A DNA stretch of 64,000 nucleotides from the NCBI GenBank assembly GCA_947382645.1, contig CANDAE010000004.1:124001-188000 (forward strand), written 5' to 3'. Position 1 is the first letter of the stretch. Each line of letters opens with the position of its first letter. The stretch comes from Suilimivivens sp009774465 (GTDB taxonomy: Bacteria > Bacillota > Clostridia > Lachnospirales > Lachnospiraceae). This document shows, piece after piece, positions 1 through 8,747 of this stretch. The notes beneath the pieces were generated by a model. That model was not told the origin of the DNA, made no database searches, and saw only the letters and a program-made list of their open reading frames with translations. The position numbers and the translations under genes are program-made.

Positions 1-1
1 T

Positions 2-985
2 TCCCTGTCAAGAGACCAGTTCCGCCTTTATCAACTGATATGGAAGCGTTTTGCGGCCAGCAGAATGCAGCCGGCAAAATATGAAACCACATCTGTCAGA
101 ATTGATGCGGCAGAACACCGGTTTACCGTGGCGGCATCCAGGCTTGTGTTTGACGGGTTTATGAGTGTATATACCCAGGAAGATGAAAAAGAGGAAACAA
201 ACACACTGATAAAAAGCATAGATACTTCCACACCCCTTACGTTGACTTCTCTTGAAGAAAAGCAGCATTTCACCCAGCCTGCACCCCATTATACGGAAGC
301 TTCTCTGGTGCATGCCTTAGAAGAACTGGGGATTGGACGCCCCAGCACCTATGCGCCTACCATTACCACGATTCTGGCAAGACGCTATATTGTAAAAGAA
401 AATAAAAACCTATACGTGACAGAGATTGGGGAAGTAGTCAATCATATGATGAAGGAAGCTTTTCCAAGTATTGTGGATGTGAATTTTACTGCAAATCTGG
501 AAGCTCTTCTGGATGGAATTGAGGAGGGCAGTGTCAACTGGAAAACGGTGGTGTCCAATTTTTATCCGGACCTGGATGAAGCGGTTAAGACAGCGGAGAA
601 GGAACTTGCAGAAGTTAAGATTAAGGATGAGGTTTCAGATGAAACCTGTGATCTGTGCGGCAGGCAGATGGTCATAAAGTATGGGCCTCACGGAAGGTTT
701 CTGGCCTGTCCGGGATTCCCGGAGTGCCGCAGCACCAAACCCTATTTTGAAAAAATAGGAGTTTCCTGCCCTGAGTGCGGTAAGGATATCGTACTGAAAA
801 AGACCAAAAAGGGCAGAAAATATTATGGATGTATTAACAATCCTGAATGTGATTTCATGGTATGGCAGAAGCCCTCAAAGGAAAAATGTCCGAAATGCGG
901 CTCCCTCCTTCTTCATAAGGGAAACAAACTGGTCTGCATGGGCGAAAACTGCGGTTATGTTACAACTGCATCAGAAAATGCTTAA
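2..985 (+). CDS. topA: DNA topoisomerase I, C-terminal part (5' end outside window)
   Basis: This is the last 327 residues of a type IA DNA topoisomerase, which relaxes negatively supercoiled DNA by single-strand passage. The frame is open from base 2, so the gene enters from upstream; the TOPRIM domain and active-site tyrosine are not visible. The conserved type IA stretch GIGRPSTYAPT is present at about 330-362. It is followed by three four-cysteine zinc ribbons, starting near CDLCGRQ (about 648), CPECGKD (about 769) and CPKCGS (about 889). An apparent ATG at 65 lies inside the catalytic core and is not the start. Placement just upstream of codY and flgB matches the Bacillus subtilis order, although the genes between topA and codY there are missing here. 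Confidence 0.96.
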   Translation, partial: SLSRDQFRLYQLIWKRFAASRMQPAKYETTSVRIDAAEHRFTVAASRLVFDGFMSVYTQEDEKEETNTLIKSIDTSTPLTLTSLEEKQHFTQPAPHYTEASLVHALEELGIGRPSTYAPTITTILARRYIVKENKNLYVTEIGEVVNHMMKEAFPSIVDVNFTANLEALLDGIEEGSVNWKTVVSNFYPDLDEAVKTAEKELAEVKIKDEVSDETCDLCGRQMVIKYGPHGRFLACPGFPECRSTKPYFEKIGVSCPECGKDIVLKKTKKGRKYYGCINNPECDFMVWQKPSKEKCPKCGSLLLHKGNKLVCMGENCGYVTTASENA

Positions 986-999
986 TAAGTCAGAAAATT
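985..999. promoter_or_regulatory. Partial CodY-box-like sequence upstream of codY
   Basis: The 15-mer matches the published CodY consensus AATTTTCAGAAAATT at 11 of 15 positions, and the right part CAGAAAATT is exact. It sits at the topA stop codon, about 43 bases before the -35 box of the codY promoter. Autoregulation of codY is an inference; the left half of the box is poor. Confidence 0.35.
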
Positions 1000-1041
1000 C
1001 TTTCCAAATAGTGGAATTATATAGAATTTCCAGTAAAGTCG

Positions 1042-1070
1042 TTGAAATTGCCTAAATCTTATGTTACAAT
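1042..1070 (+). promoter_or_regulatory. Vegetative promoter of codY
   Basis: TTGAAA at 1042-1047 and TACAAT at 1065-1070 are separated by 17 bases, a strong fit to the sigma-A consensus (5/6 and 5/6). The transcript would start about 25 bases before the codY ATG, so codY can be expressed apart from topA. Confidence 0.75.
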
Positions 1071-1101
1071 ATTTCCGAATGGTAATGGCGGGAGGTATTG
1101 C

Positions 1102-1887
1102 ATGGGCAGTGTACAATTATTAGACAAAACCAGAAAAATTGGTAAGCTTCTTCATAACAACAATTCCAGCAAAGTGGTTTTTAACGATATTTGTTCTGTG
1201 TTATGCGAAATTTTATCTTCCAATGTACTGGTGATCAGTAAAAAGGGCAAAGTGCTGGGCGTAGGAGATGGAGGCGGCGTTGATTCCATCACGGAGCTGA
1301 TTGTGGATCAGGTGGGCGGCTTTATAGATCATCTGTTGAATGAAAGACTGCTGGCAGTTCTTTCCACCAAAGAAAATGTGAATCTTGAGACGCTGGGCTT
1401 TGAAGAGGGAGACGTAAAACGGTTTCAGGCAATTATCACACCAATAGAGATAGCAGGTGAAAGACTGGGAACACTGTTTATTTATAAATGTGAAGACCAG
1501 TATGATATTGACGATATTATTTTATGCGAGTATGGAACTACCGTAGTAGGCCTTGAAATGCTTCGTGCGGTTAACGAGGAAAATGCGGAAGAAAACAGGA
1601 AGCTTGCTGTTATTAAATCTGCCATTAACACCCTGTCCTATTCGGAGATGGAAGCTGTTGTACATATTTTTGAGGAATTAAACGGAATGGAAGGGATTCT
1701 GGTGGCAAGCAAGATAGCCGACCGGGTGGGGATTACCCGTTCCGTTATCGTAAATGCGCTTCGCAAGTTTGAAAGCGCCGGCGTGATTGAGTCCAGATCT
1801 TCAGGGATGAAGGGGACTTACATTAAGGTCTTAAATGATATGGTCTTTGATGAGGTGGAAAAGCTGAAAGAAGAGAAGATCAGATAA
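1102..1887 (+). CDS. codY: GTP-sensing pleiotropic repressor CodY
   Basis: CodY senses GTP and branched-chain amino acids and represses nutrient-stress genes in Firmicutes, often including motility genes. The protein is 261 residues, close to the usual 259. An N-terminal GAF sensor domain is followed by a C-terminal winged helix from about residue 200, where ASKIADRVGITRSVIVNAL is almost identical to the B. subtilis recognition region. The ATG at 1102 is chosen because GGGAGGT lies 5 bases upstream and the product then begins MGSVQLLDKTRKIG as in the family; an in-frame ATG at 1042 lies in the promoter. The gene directly precedes the flagellar operon, as in Bacillus. Confidence 0.97.
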   Translation: MGSVQLLDKTRKIGKLLHNNNSSKVVFNDICSVLCEILSSNVLVISKKGKVLGVGDGGGVDSITELIVDQVGGFIDHLLNERLLAVLSTKENVNLETLGFEEGDVKRFQAIITPIEIAGERLGTLFIYKCEDQYDIDDIILCEYGTTVVGLEMLRAVNEENAEENRKLAVIKSAINTLSYSEMEAVVHIFEELNGMEGILVASKIADRVGITRSVIVNALRKFESAGVIESRSSGMKGTYIKVLNDMVFDEVEKLKEEKIR

Positions 1888-1921
1888 CTGAATAGGGAAC
1901 ATAATGGATTATGGCAAGGTT

Positions 1922-1961
1922 AAAAGGATTTATGAGGCTCAGGCAGAATGAATCCTTTTTT
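1922..1961 (+). terminator. Rho-independent terminator after codY
   Basis: AAAAGGATT (1922-1930) pairs perfectly with AATCCTTTT (1951-1959) around a 20-base loop, and the 3' arm continues into a run of six T. It separates codY from the flagellar operon. Confidence 0.7.
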
Positions 1962-2004
1962 GGGGCCTGCTATAGATTTTTTAATCAGATTTTATAAAAA
2001 TATC

Positions 2005-2032
2005 TTGTGTTTTTGGTTAAATAATCTATAAT
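2005..2032 (+). promoter_or_regulatory. Candidate promoter of the flg/che operon
   Basis: A perfect -10 box TATAAT (2027-2032) follows a weak -35 box TTGTGT (2005-2010) with 16-base spacing, 75 bases before flgB. It looks like a vegetative promoter; no SigD-type element (TAAA, 15 bases, GCCGATAA) was seen in this gap. Confidence 0.55.
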
Positions 2033-2106
2033 GAAATAGAGTGACTAAAATATGCATAGATTAAAATCATAGATGAAATATTTGAGTTTATGAAAGGAAG
2101 TACAGG

Positions 2107-2496
2107 ATGATTAACAGTAATGTATTTGATTATGTTAATGTATTAAGTAAAGCTGCAGACGCATCAGCATTAAGGAATGAAGTGCTTTCGCAGAATATGT
2201 CGAACATTGACACTCCCGGATATAAGAGACAGGATGTGGATTTTGAATCCCAGCTTCGCAGGGCTCTGGGCAATTTCAGATATAAGTCGGTGGATGCAAA
2301 AGTCGCTCATTTATCAAAGACGGAACTGGAGCCGAGGATATATACGGATTCGCCGGGCTTTTCCTACCGTCTGGATGGAAATAATGTGGATATTGATACG
2401 GAAGGGGCAGAGTTTGCTTCCAACCAGATCAAATATAACGGACTGATTGACAGCATCAAACATGAATTTTCCAACTTAAAGCTTGTTATGAAGTAA
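2107..2496 (+). CDS. flgB: Flagellar basal-body rod protein FlgB
   Basis: FlgB is a proximal rod subunit exported by the flagellar type III system and built onto the MS ring with FlgC and FliE. The protein has 129 residues, typical for the family. The N-terminal rod signature is clear (LSQNMSNIDTPGYKRQDVDF at about residues 28-47). The ATG at 2107 is preceded by AAAGGAAG. It is the first gene of a block of more than 40 plus-strand genes with no strong terminator until 36703, and it follows the codY terminator. Confidence 0.97.
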   Translation: MINSNVFDYVNVLSKAADASALRNEVLSQNMSNIDTPGYKRQDVDFESQLRRALGNFRYKSVDAKVAHLSKTELEPRIYTDSPGFSYRLDGNNVDIDTEGAEFASNQIKYNGLIDSIKHEFSNLKLVMK

Positions 2497-2524
2497 AGAA
2501 GAAAGGTGAAGGCAGTGGATTGAT

Positions 2525-2971
2525 ATGAGTATATTTAATTCTTTTAACATTAATGCTTCCGGTATGACGGCACAAAGGTACCGGATGGATATTATTTCTG
2601 AAAACCTTGCCAATTCTAATACCACAAGGACTGAGGATGGAACACCTTACAGACGTAAAGTGGTTACTTTCGAAGAAAGAGGCCCGGCGGTGGGAACGTT
2701 CAGCAGCTTTCTTGGGATTGCCGGAAGTAAGTATGACAGACAGGGGGTAAAGGTGAGCAGGGTTACGGAGGATACCTGGACACCTATGAATATGGTTTAT
2801 GATCCCTCTCATCCGGATGCGGATGAAAATGGTTATGTGATGGGACCTAATGTAAATGTTGTAACAGAAATGACGAATCTGATTGACGCAAGCCGTTCCT
2901 ACGAAGCCAATGCTACAGCATTTAATGCCAGCAAGTCGATAGCTATGAAGGGGCTGGAGATGGCACAATAA
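2525..2971 (+). CDS. flgC: Flagellar basal-body rod protein FlgC
   Basis: FlgC is a second proximal rod subunit acting with FlgB. It is 148 residues long. The N-terminus carries the rod-family pattern of INASGMTAQRYRMDIISENL followed by NSNTTRTEDGTPYRR. The C-terminus has the family ending, with a heptad-like stretch NLIDASRSYEANATAFNASK near residues 118-137. The gap to flgB is 28 bases and holds a GGTGAAGG ribosome binding site. Confidence 0.97.
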   Translation: MSIFNSFNINASGMTAQRYRMDIISENLANSNTTRTEDGTPYRRKVVTFEERGPAVGTFSSFLGIAGSKYDRQGVKVSRVTEDTWTPMNMVYDPSHPDADENGYVMGPNVNVVTEMTNLIDASRSYEANATAFNASKSIAMKGLEMAQ

Positions 2972-3000
2972 TAAATGATTAAATACGGGGAGAATAAGTA

Positions 3001-3315
3001 ATGGACATATCATCTTTTTATAATATATCATCAGAGGTTATCAAAACCGCTGCGGAAAATTCTTCCGCGGCAAAAGGAATTTCCACAGGTGAATTTGGAA
3101 GTATTTTCGATAAAGCGATGGAAAGCTTAAATACCACTAACGCATATTTATCAGATGCGGAAAATGAAAAAATACGCTGGGCACTGGGAGAAACAGAAAA
3201 CACCCATCAGCTTACCAATGCGCTTCAGAAAGCATCAGCCGCATTATCCTACACAGTAGCAATAAGAGATAAGCTTCTCGAGGCATATAAAGAGATTATG
3301 CAGATGCAGGTTTAA
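3001..3315 (+). CDS. fliE: Flagellar hook-basal body protein FliE
   Basis: FliE joins the MS ring (FliF) to the rod and is among the first proteins exported. The product has 104 residues, normal for FliE. The C-terminal half carries the family pattern with NALQKASAALSYTVAIRDKL and then LLEAYKEIMQMQV at the end. Order flgB-flgC-fliE-fliF is conserved across Firmicutes. The ATG at 3001 has GGGGAG about 10 bases upstream. Confidence 0.95.
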   Translation: MDISSFYNISSEVIKTAAENSSAAKGISTGEFGSIFDKAMESLNTTNAYLSDAENEKIRWALGETENTHQLTNALQKASAALSYTVAIRDKLLEAYKEIMQMQV

Positions 3316-3349
3316 ATTACAGGGGCTGATAACGGAAGAAGGGTAGATT

Positions 3350-4951
3350 ATGGCAGACAGGATTAAGGAACTTTTAAATAAAGTTCTTGAATGGTGGAAT
3401 AAATTTTCTACGAAACAAAAAACATTTATCATATCAGCGGGAGCCGGAGTTATCTTAGCTTTTGCAATTTTAATCACAATACTCACAAAGCCTCAGTATG
3501 TTGTGCTGGCAAATTGTGAATCCACCAAGGAAGCATCTGAAATTGTAGAGCTTCTGGAGGGGGAAGGTCTTAGCTATGAAGTGTCTGATGATGGATACCA
3601 GATAAAAATTAATAAAGATCAGCAGTCGGAAGCAAGTCTTCTTCTGGGGGCAAATGATATTCAGGCGGCAGCCTATACCATTGATAATGTAACCAATGGC
3701 GGTTTCAGTACCACGGAAGCCGATAAGGAAAAGCGTTACGAGCTGTATATGGAAACCCGGCTTGCCAATGATATTATTGGTAAGTTTTCCGCTATTGAAA
3801 GTGCGGCGGTGGATTTGTACATACCCGAACAGGTGGGAACACTGATTGCCAGTGAAGAGGAATCCGGCGCATGGATTGTGCTGGAATTAAACGGTGAGTT
3901 CAGCGCAGATAATGCGGCAGGCCTTGCAAAGGCAGTTTCGGTGGCAATTGGAAATAAAACTCCCAAAGGCATTGTAATCATGGATACAGATGGAAATATG
4001 CTTTATTCAGGGGACGATTCCTACAGTGCATCCGGTACAGCCAATTCCCAGATGAGCGTTAAAACCCAATGGGAAAATAAAATTAAAAATGATGTGAGAA
4101 AGGTTTTACTTGGAACCAATGAATTTGATAAAATAGAGGTGGCTGTTAATCTTGATGTGGATTTTTCTTCCAGTCAGGTGACAGATCATGAATATTATGT
4201 TCCTGATGGAAACAGCCAGGGGTATTTGGCTTCTGACAGGATCTATAGTTCTGAATCCACAAACGGAGGCGGAGGCGTGCCGGGAACTGATTCCAATGGT
4301 GATGTGGAATATGTGTATCAGGATAACGGGGAAAGCACCTCTACGCTTACTGAGGAAGAGAGAAATTACCTGCCTTCAGAGCGTATAACCAATAAGGAGA
4401 CTCTGCCTGGCGGCATTAATTATGATCAGTCCAGTATTTCGGCGGCAGCCATTATCATGAATCTGGTCAGAGAAGAGGATGTGCGTGCCCAGGGGCTTTT
4501 GGACGGCGGCGTTTCATGGGAAGAATATAAACTTGCGAACGCGGGACGGACACAGGTGGAAGTGCCGGAAGAAATGTATAATGTGATATCCAAGGCCACT
4601 GGATTTCCGGTTGAAAATATTGCAATGGTCGCTTATTCGGAAAATGTATTTTATGACAGGCAGGGCTTAAATGTTACTGCTTCCGATGTAATGCAGATTA
4701 TATTGATTATTGTGATTTTGGCATTGCTGGCTTTTGTGGTAATTCGAAGCATGCGTTCCGGCAGGGAAGCCGAACAGCCGGAGGAGTTGTCTGTGGAAAG
4801 TCTTCTGCAGTCGCAGCCTGCTGTTGAGCTTGAGGATATTGGTGGAGAACAGATTTCTGAAACCAGAAGATTAATAGAAAAATTTGTGGATGAAAATCCG
4901 GAGGCAGTGGCGAATCTGTTACGCAACTGGCTAAATGAAGAGTGGGGTTAA
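3350..4951 (+). CDS. fliF: Flagellar MS-ring protein FliF
   Basis: FliF forms the membrane-embedded MS ring that carries the C ring and houses the export gate. The protein has 533 residues. A first membrane segment lies at about residues 24-44 and a second at about 447-467; between them is the large periplasmic-side ring-building region, starting KPQYVVLANCESTKEASEI. The cytoplasmic tail ends in NLLRNWLNEEWG, the conserved FliG-binding peptide. It is followed 35 bases later by fliG, its direct partner. Confidence 0.97.
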   Translation: MADRIKELLNKVLEWWNKFSTKQKTFIISAGAGVILAFAILITILTKPQYVVLANCESTKEASEIVELLEGEGLSYEVSDDGYQIKINKDQQSEASLLLGANDIQAAAYTIDNVTNGGFSTTEADKEKRYELYMETRLANDIIGKFSAIESAAVDLYIPEQVGTLIASEEESGAWIVLELNGEFSADNAAGLAKAVSVAIGNKTPKGIVIMDTDGNMLYSGDDSYSASGTANSQMSVKTQWENKIKNDVRKVLLGTNEFDKIEVAVNLDVDFSSSQVTDHEYYVPDGNSQGYLASDRIYSSESTNGGGGVPGTDSNGDVEYVYQDNGESTSTLTEEERNYLPSERITNKETLPGGINYDQSSISAAAIIMNLVREEDVRAQGLLDGGVSWEEYKLANAGRTQVEVPEEMYNVISKATGFPVENIAMVAYSENVFYDRQGLNVTASDVMQIILIIVILALLAFVVIRSMRSGREAEQPEELSVESLLQSQPAVELEDIGGEQISETRRLIEKFVDENPEAVANLLRNWLNEEWG

Positions 4952-4986
4952 TCGAAAGAATGCCTTTAAGGGAGGTTTAGACAGTT

Positions 4987-6003
4987 ATGCCTAGAGGTGA
5001 GGGTGAGAAGATATCAGGAACCCAAAAGGCCGCAATTCTATTGATTGCACTTGGGCCTGAAAAATCTTCAACGATATTTAAACACTTAAAAGAAGAAGAA
5101 ATAGAAGAACTGACACTTGAAATTGCAAATACCAGAAGCGTGACACCCCAGGTGAAAGAGGAAGTAATTGATGAATTTTATCAGGTGTGTCTGGCACAGC
5201 AGTATATTGCGGAAGGTGGTATTTCCTATGCCAAGGAACTTTTGGAAAAGGCGCTTGGCAACGAAAAAGCGCTTGATGTAATTGGTAAGCTGACTGCATC
5301 CTTGCAGGTAAAGCCTTTCGAATTTATACGAAAGACAGATGCGGCGCAGCTCCTTAACTTTATTCAGGATGAACATCCACAGACCATTGCGCTTATTTTA
5401 TCCTATTTGTCAGCAGCACAGGCAGCGCTCATTGTTTCCGCACTGCCGCCTAACCGGCAGGCTGATGTGGCAAAACGTATTGCAGTGATGGACAGAACCA
5501 GCCCTGAGGTGATTAAGGAAGTGGAAAAGGTACTTGAATCGAAGCTTGCATCTTTGGTAAATCAGGATTACACCATTATCGGTGGTGTGGATGCAGTGGT
5601 AGATATCTTAAATACAGTAGACCGTGGTACGGAAAAGCACATTATGGAAACATTGGAAATCGAAGAACCGGAGCTTGCAGACGAGATCAGAAAGAAAATG
5701 TTCGTATTCGAGGATATTCTCCTTCTGGACGACCGTGCGATTCAGAGAGTGCTGCGTGATGTGGATAATAATGACTTAGGTCTTGCACTTAAGGGTGCCA
5801 ATGAACAGGTACAGACTGTTGTATTCAACAATATGTCCAAACGTCTTGCTGTTATGATCAAGGAGGATATGGAATTTATGGGACCTGTACGTATGAAGGA
5901 CGTAGAGGAAGCACAGCAGAAGATAGTAAATATTATCAGAAAGCTTGAAGATTCCGGTGAGATTGTCATTTCCAGGGGCGGAGGTGACGAGATCGTTGTC
6001 TAA
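4987..6003 (+). CDS. fliG: Flagellar motor switch protein FliG
   Basis: FliG is the rotor protein that contacts the MotA stator and generates torque. It is 338 residues, standard length. It contains the N-terminal FliF-binding region (SGTQKAAILLIALGPEKSS), the middle-domain motif EHPQTIALILSYL (about residue 127), and a C-terminal torque domain with the charged stretch MFVFEDILLLDDRAIQRVL. The ribosome binding site GGGAGG is upstream of ATG 4987. Its last bases overlap the start of fliH and contain the fliH Shine-Dalgarno sequence. Confidence 0.98.
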   Translation: MPRGEGEKISGTQKAAILLIALGPEKSSTIFKHLKEEEIEELTLEIANTRSVTPQVKEEVIDEFYQVCLAQQYIAEGGISYAKELLEKALGNEKALDVIGKLTASLQVKPFEFIRKTDAAQLLNFIQDEHPQTIALILSYLSAAQAALIVSALPPNRQADVAKRIAVMDRTSPEVIKEVEKVLESKLASLVNQDYTIIGGVDAVVDILNTVDRGTEKHIMETLEIEEPELADEIRKKMFVFEDILLLDDRAIQRVLRDVDNNDLGLALKGANEQVQTVVFNNMSKRLAVMIKEDMEFMGPVRMKDVEEAQQKIVNIIRKLEDSGEIVISRGGGDEIVV

Positions 6004-6847
6004 TTTGTATAAGTCGGGCTGGGTTGTTGTTGACGAGGATGTCCGGGTAATAGATGTAAATGATTTGATAAAAAAGCGGCTTCAGGAAAATACTTCTGCC
6101 AGAGCATCCCATTCAAATTTGGGTGTGCAGGAGAGTGAGGAAGGTTTTTCTTCCGGATTAGAGGCCGAAAAGATAGATGCACTGCTTGATCCTGATGGTG
6201 AGGGGACTGTTCTCAAAAATAATTCTCTGGAAGAGTTGGAGGCAGTAAATCAGGAACTGGAAGCAGCAAGGGGAGAACTTGAGCAAGTAAAAGAAGAGAC
6301 CGGCAGAATGCTGACGGAAGCGAATGTTCAGATAGAGCAAATGCGTAAAAATGCACTTGAGGAAGCAAAGACCGAAGGATATCGGGAGGGCTATGACAGA
6401 GGAATGGCAGAAGCCCAGGCTGAAAAAAATGTGTATTTGAACAAACAGGCTCAGCTTGAAGAAGAGTACCGTCAGAGAATTGATGCGCTGGAGCCTGAGT
6501 TCATAGAAACCCTTACAGGTATCTATGAACATATTTTTAAGGTGGACTTAAGTACGTACCATGATCTTGTGGTTCATCTGCTGGTAGATGCCATGCAGAA
6601 AACGGACAGTGCAAGGCATTATATTGTGCATGTTTCCAAACAGGATTATCCGGCAGTAAGCGCCGCAAAGGAAAAGATTCTGGAGGAGACCGGAACGCTG
6701 CCGGCAAATTTGGAAATTATTTCAGATATGACACTTTCCGTTTCACAGTGTATGATAGAAACAGAAGATGGAATTTATGACTGTTCTCTTGGAACAGAGC
6801 TTGAGGAATTAAGAAGAAAGTTAATGCTTTTAACTTACAGGAAATAA
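5996..6847 (+). CDS. fliH: Flagellar assembly protein FliH (TTG start)
   Basis: FliH is the stator-like regulator of the FliI export ATPase. The chosen start is TTG 5996, because GGAGGTGA at 5980-5987 lies 8 bases upstream and the product then begins with the Firmicute-like LSNLYKSGWVVV; a GTG at 5984 is in frame but overlaps that site. The protein is 283 residues, with a long Glu/Gln-rich coiled coil (about 85-165, including EAKTEGYREGYDRGMAEAQA) and a C-terminal domain resembling V-ATPase subunit E. It overlaps fliG by 8 bases, which suggests translational coupling. Confidence 0.88.
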   Translation: MSNLYKSGWVVVDEDVRVIDVNDLIKKRLQENTSARASHSNLGVQESEEGFSSGLEAEKIDALLDPDGEGTVLKNNSLEELEAVNQELEAARGELEQVKEETGRMLTEANVQIEQMRKNALEEAKTEGYREGYDRGMAEAQAEKNVYLNKQAQLEEEYRQRIDALEPEFIETLTGIYEHIFKVDLSTYHDLVVHLLVDAMQKTDSARHYIVHVSKQDYPAVSAAKEKILEETGTLPANLEIISDMTLSVSQCMIETEDGIYDCSLGTELEELRRKLMLLTYRK

Positions 6848-6873
6848 TTGAAAATATAAAGGCGGAAGCTGAA

Positions 6874-8199
6874 TTGGTCACACAGGAAATTAATTTTGAA
6901 AAATACATAAATGTAACAAGAGAAAATTTCTTTAAGGTCAAGGGAAAAGTTGCCAATGTGGTTGGTCTTACCATTGAATCCATTGGGCCTGCTGCAAAGC
7001 TGGGGGATATCTGCATGATCTATCCTTCCATCAGTGATCCTGATGCCCATGCAGCTCTGGCTGAAGTGGTGGGATTTAAAGAGGGAAGAAATTTACTTAT
7101 GCCCTATCAGAATGTAGAGGGGATTGGCCCCGGCAGCAGTGTGGAAAATACTGGTGCACCTTTAAAGGTACAGGTGGATGAAGGGCTTTTGGGACATACG
7201 CTGAATGGATTTGGAAAATCGGATGAAAACATGGTGGTTACCGGAGAGGAATATTCTGTGGAAGCCAAGCCCCCTGATCCCATGAAGCGTAAGATTATAG
7301 ATGAGGTTCTGCCTTTGGGGGTAAAGGCGGTAGATGGCCTGATTACAGTAGGAAAAGGGCAGAGAATTGGTATTTTTGCCGGTTCCGGAGTTGGAAAGTC
7401 TACCCTGATGGGAATGTTTGCCAGAAATACAAAGGCGGACATTAATGTGATTGCCCTGATTGGAGAAAGAGGGAGAGAAGTACGTGAATTTATAGAAAGA
7501 GACTTGGGGCCTGAAGGAATGCGACGTTCTGTTGTGGTAGTTGCAACTTCTGATAAACCCGCTCTTGAACGTAAAAAAGCAGCGCAGACGGCCACTGCCA
7601 TTGCGGAATATTTTCGCGATCAGGGGAAGGATGTACTGCTTATGATGGATTCACTGACACGTTTTTCTATGGCCCAGCGGGAAATTGGACTGGCAAGCGG
7701 TGAGCCGCCTGTGTCAAGAGGATATCCGCCCAGTGTTTATTCTGAAATGCCCAAGTTATTAGAGAGGGCAGGCAGATCGGATAAGGGTTCCATCACAGGT
7801 CTTTATACCGTACTGGTTGACGGAGATGACTTTAATGAGCCTATCACAGATACTGCAAGAAGTATTTTAGACGGACATATTATGCTGAACCGAAAACTTG
7901 CACATAAGAATCATTATCCTGCAATTGATGTGCTCCAGAGCATTTCCAGATGTATGAGCCAGATTGCGGAAAAAGACCATAAGAGCTGTGCAGGGCGATT
8001 GAAAAATGTGTTGGCTACTTACAGTGAGGCGGAAGATCTGATCAATATAGGCGCCTATAAGGCAGGAAGCAATCCGGGAATTGATTATGCAATTCAGAAA
8101 ATAGAAGAGGTAAATCAGTTCCTGATGCAGGATGTAAGCGATAAATATACATTTGAGGAGTCAGTTGCATTGATGAAAAAAATTTTTGCAGAAGGATAG
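6874..8199 (+). CDS. fliI: Flagellum-specific ATPase FliI (TTG start)
   Basis: FliI hydrolyses ATP to help unfold and deliver flagellar export substrates. The product is about 441 residues. Walker A GSGVGKST is at residues 170-177, and Walker B (DVLLMMDSLTRFSMAQREIG) follows; the rotary-ATPase signature PPSVYSEMPKLLERAG is present. The assigned start is TTG 6874 after GGCGGA; no ATG is available nearby, and the frame stays open further upstream, so the exact N-terminus is uncertain. It sits between fliH and fliJ, its complex partners. Confidence 0.95.
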   Translation: MVTQEINFEKYINVTRENFFKVKGKVANVVGLTIESIGPAAKLGDICMIYPSISDPDAHAALAEVVGFKEGRNLLMPYQNVEGIGPGSSVENTGAPLKVQVDEGLLGHTLNGFGKSDENMVVTGEEYSVEAKPPDPMKRKIIDEVLPLGVKAVDGLITVGKGQRIGIFAGSGVGKSTLMGMFARNTKADINVIALIGERGREVREFIERDLGPEGMRRSVVVVATSDKPALERKKAAQTATAIAEYFRDQGKDVLLMMDSLTRFSMAQREIGLASGEPPVSRGYPPSVYSEMPKLLERAGRSDKGSITGLYTVLVDGDDFNEPITDTARSILDGHIMLNRKLAHKNHYPAIDVLQSISRCMSQIAEKDHKSCAGRLKNVLATYSEAEDLINIGAYKAGSNPGIDYAIQKIEEVNQFLMQDVSDKYTFEESVALMKKIFAEG

Positions 8200-8287
8200 C
8201 CGGGTGCAGATACAGGTGAAATATTTGTGATGGCAGGACAGTTTTTGAGTGAAGGTTTAACATAAGGCGCTCCGGCATGGAGGAAAG

Positions 8288-8728
8288 ATGGCAAAATTTA
8301 TATATCGTATGCAGAGCATACTTGATATTAAAGAAAAAATGGTGGATCAGGCAAAGATGGAATTTGCGGCTGCCAGAATGCGTCTTAACGAAGAAGAGGA
8401 AAAGCTGCAGAATCTTATTTTGCGGAAAACAGCTTATGAGGAGCAGGGGAGAAAACTTAGAAGCGACAGTTTAAAGGTGATGGAAATCATGGAAAACAGG
8501 GAAGCCATTACCAGAATGGAAGAGTTTATTGTCCTGCAGAAAAGGCAGGTAAAGAAGGCAAGCGATCAGTTTGAGGCTGCAAGAATAAAGCTTCAGACTG
8601 CCATGCAGGAAAGTAAGACGCAGGAGCGGCTTAGGGAAAAGGCTTTCGATGAGTTTATGAGGGAAGAAAATGCCAGAGAAGCCAAGGAAGTGGATGAGCT
8701 TGTCAGCTATACACATGGACGCAGATAG
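8288..8728 (+). CDS. fliJ: Flagellar export protein FliJ
   Basis: FliJ is the central-stalk-like coiled-coil protein of the flagellar ATPase complex and helps deliver chaperone-substrate complexes to FlhA. The 146-residue product begins MAKFIYRMQSILDIKEKMVD, the pattern typical of FliJ (F, R, LQ-like, LxxKE), and is almost entirely charged alpha-helix with heptad spacing. GGAGGAAAG lies directly before the ATG. Sequence identity within this family is low, so assignment rests on composition, length and position after fliI. Confidence 0.9.
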   Translation: MAKFIYRMQSILDIKEKMVDQAKMEFAAARMRLNEEEEKLQNLILRKTAYEEQGRKLRSDSLKVMEIMENREAITRMEEFIVLQKRQVKKASDQFEAARIKLQTAMQESKTQERLREKAFDEFMREENAREAKEVDELVSYTHGRR

Positions 8729-8747
8729 GAAGGTGTGGATTTAAAAT

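Noticed and set aside
1962..2106. SigD-type promoter for flgB
   Set aside because: No TAAA with GCCGATAA at 15-base spacing could be found; a vegetative -10 box is present instead.
2486..3031. 181-codon minus-strand reading frame
   Set aside because: It is antisense to flgC and resembles no family; Cys/His/Ile-rich composition is typical of reverse frames.
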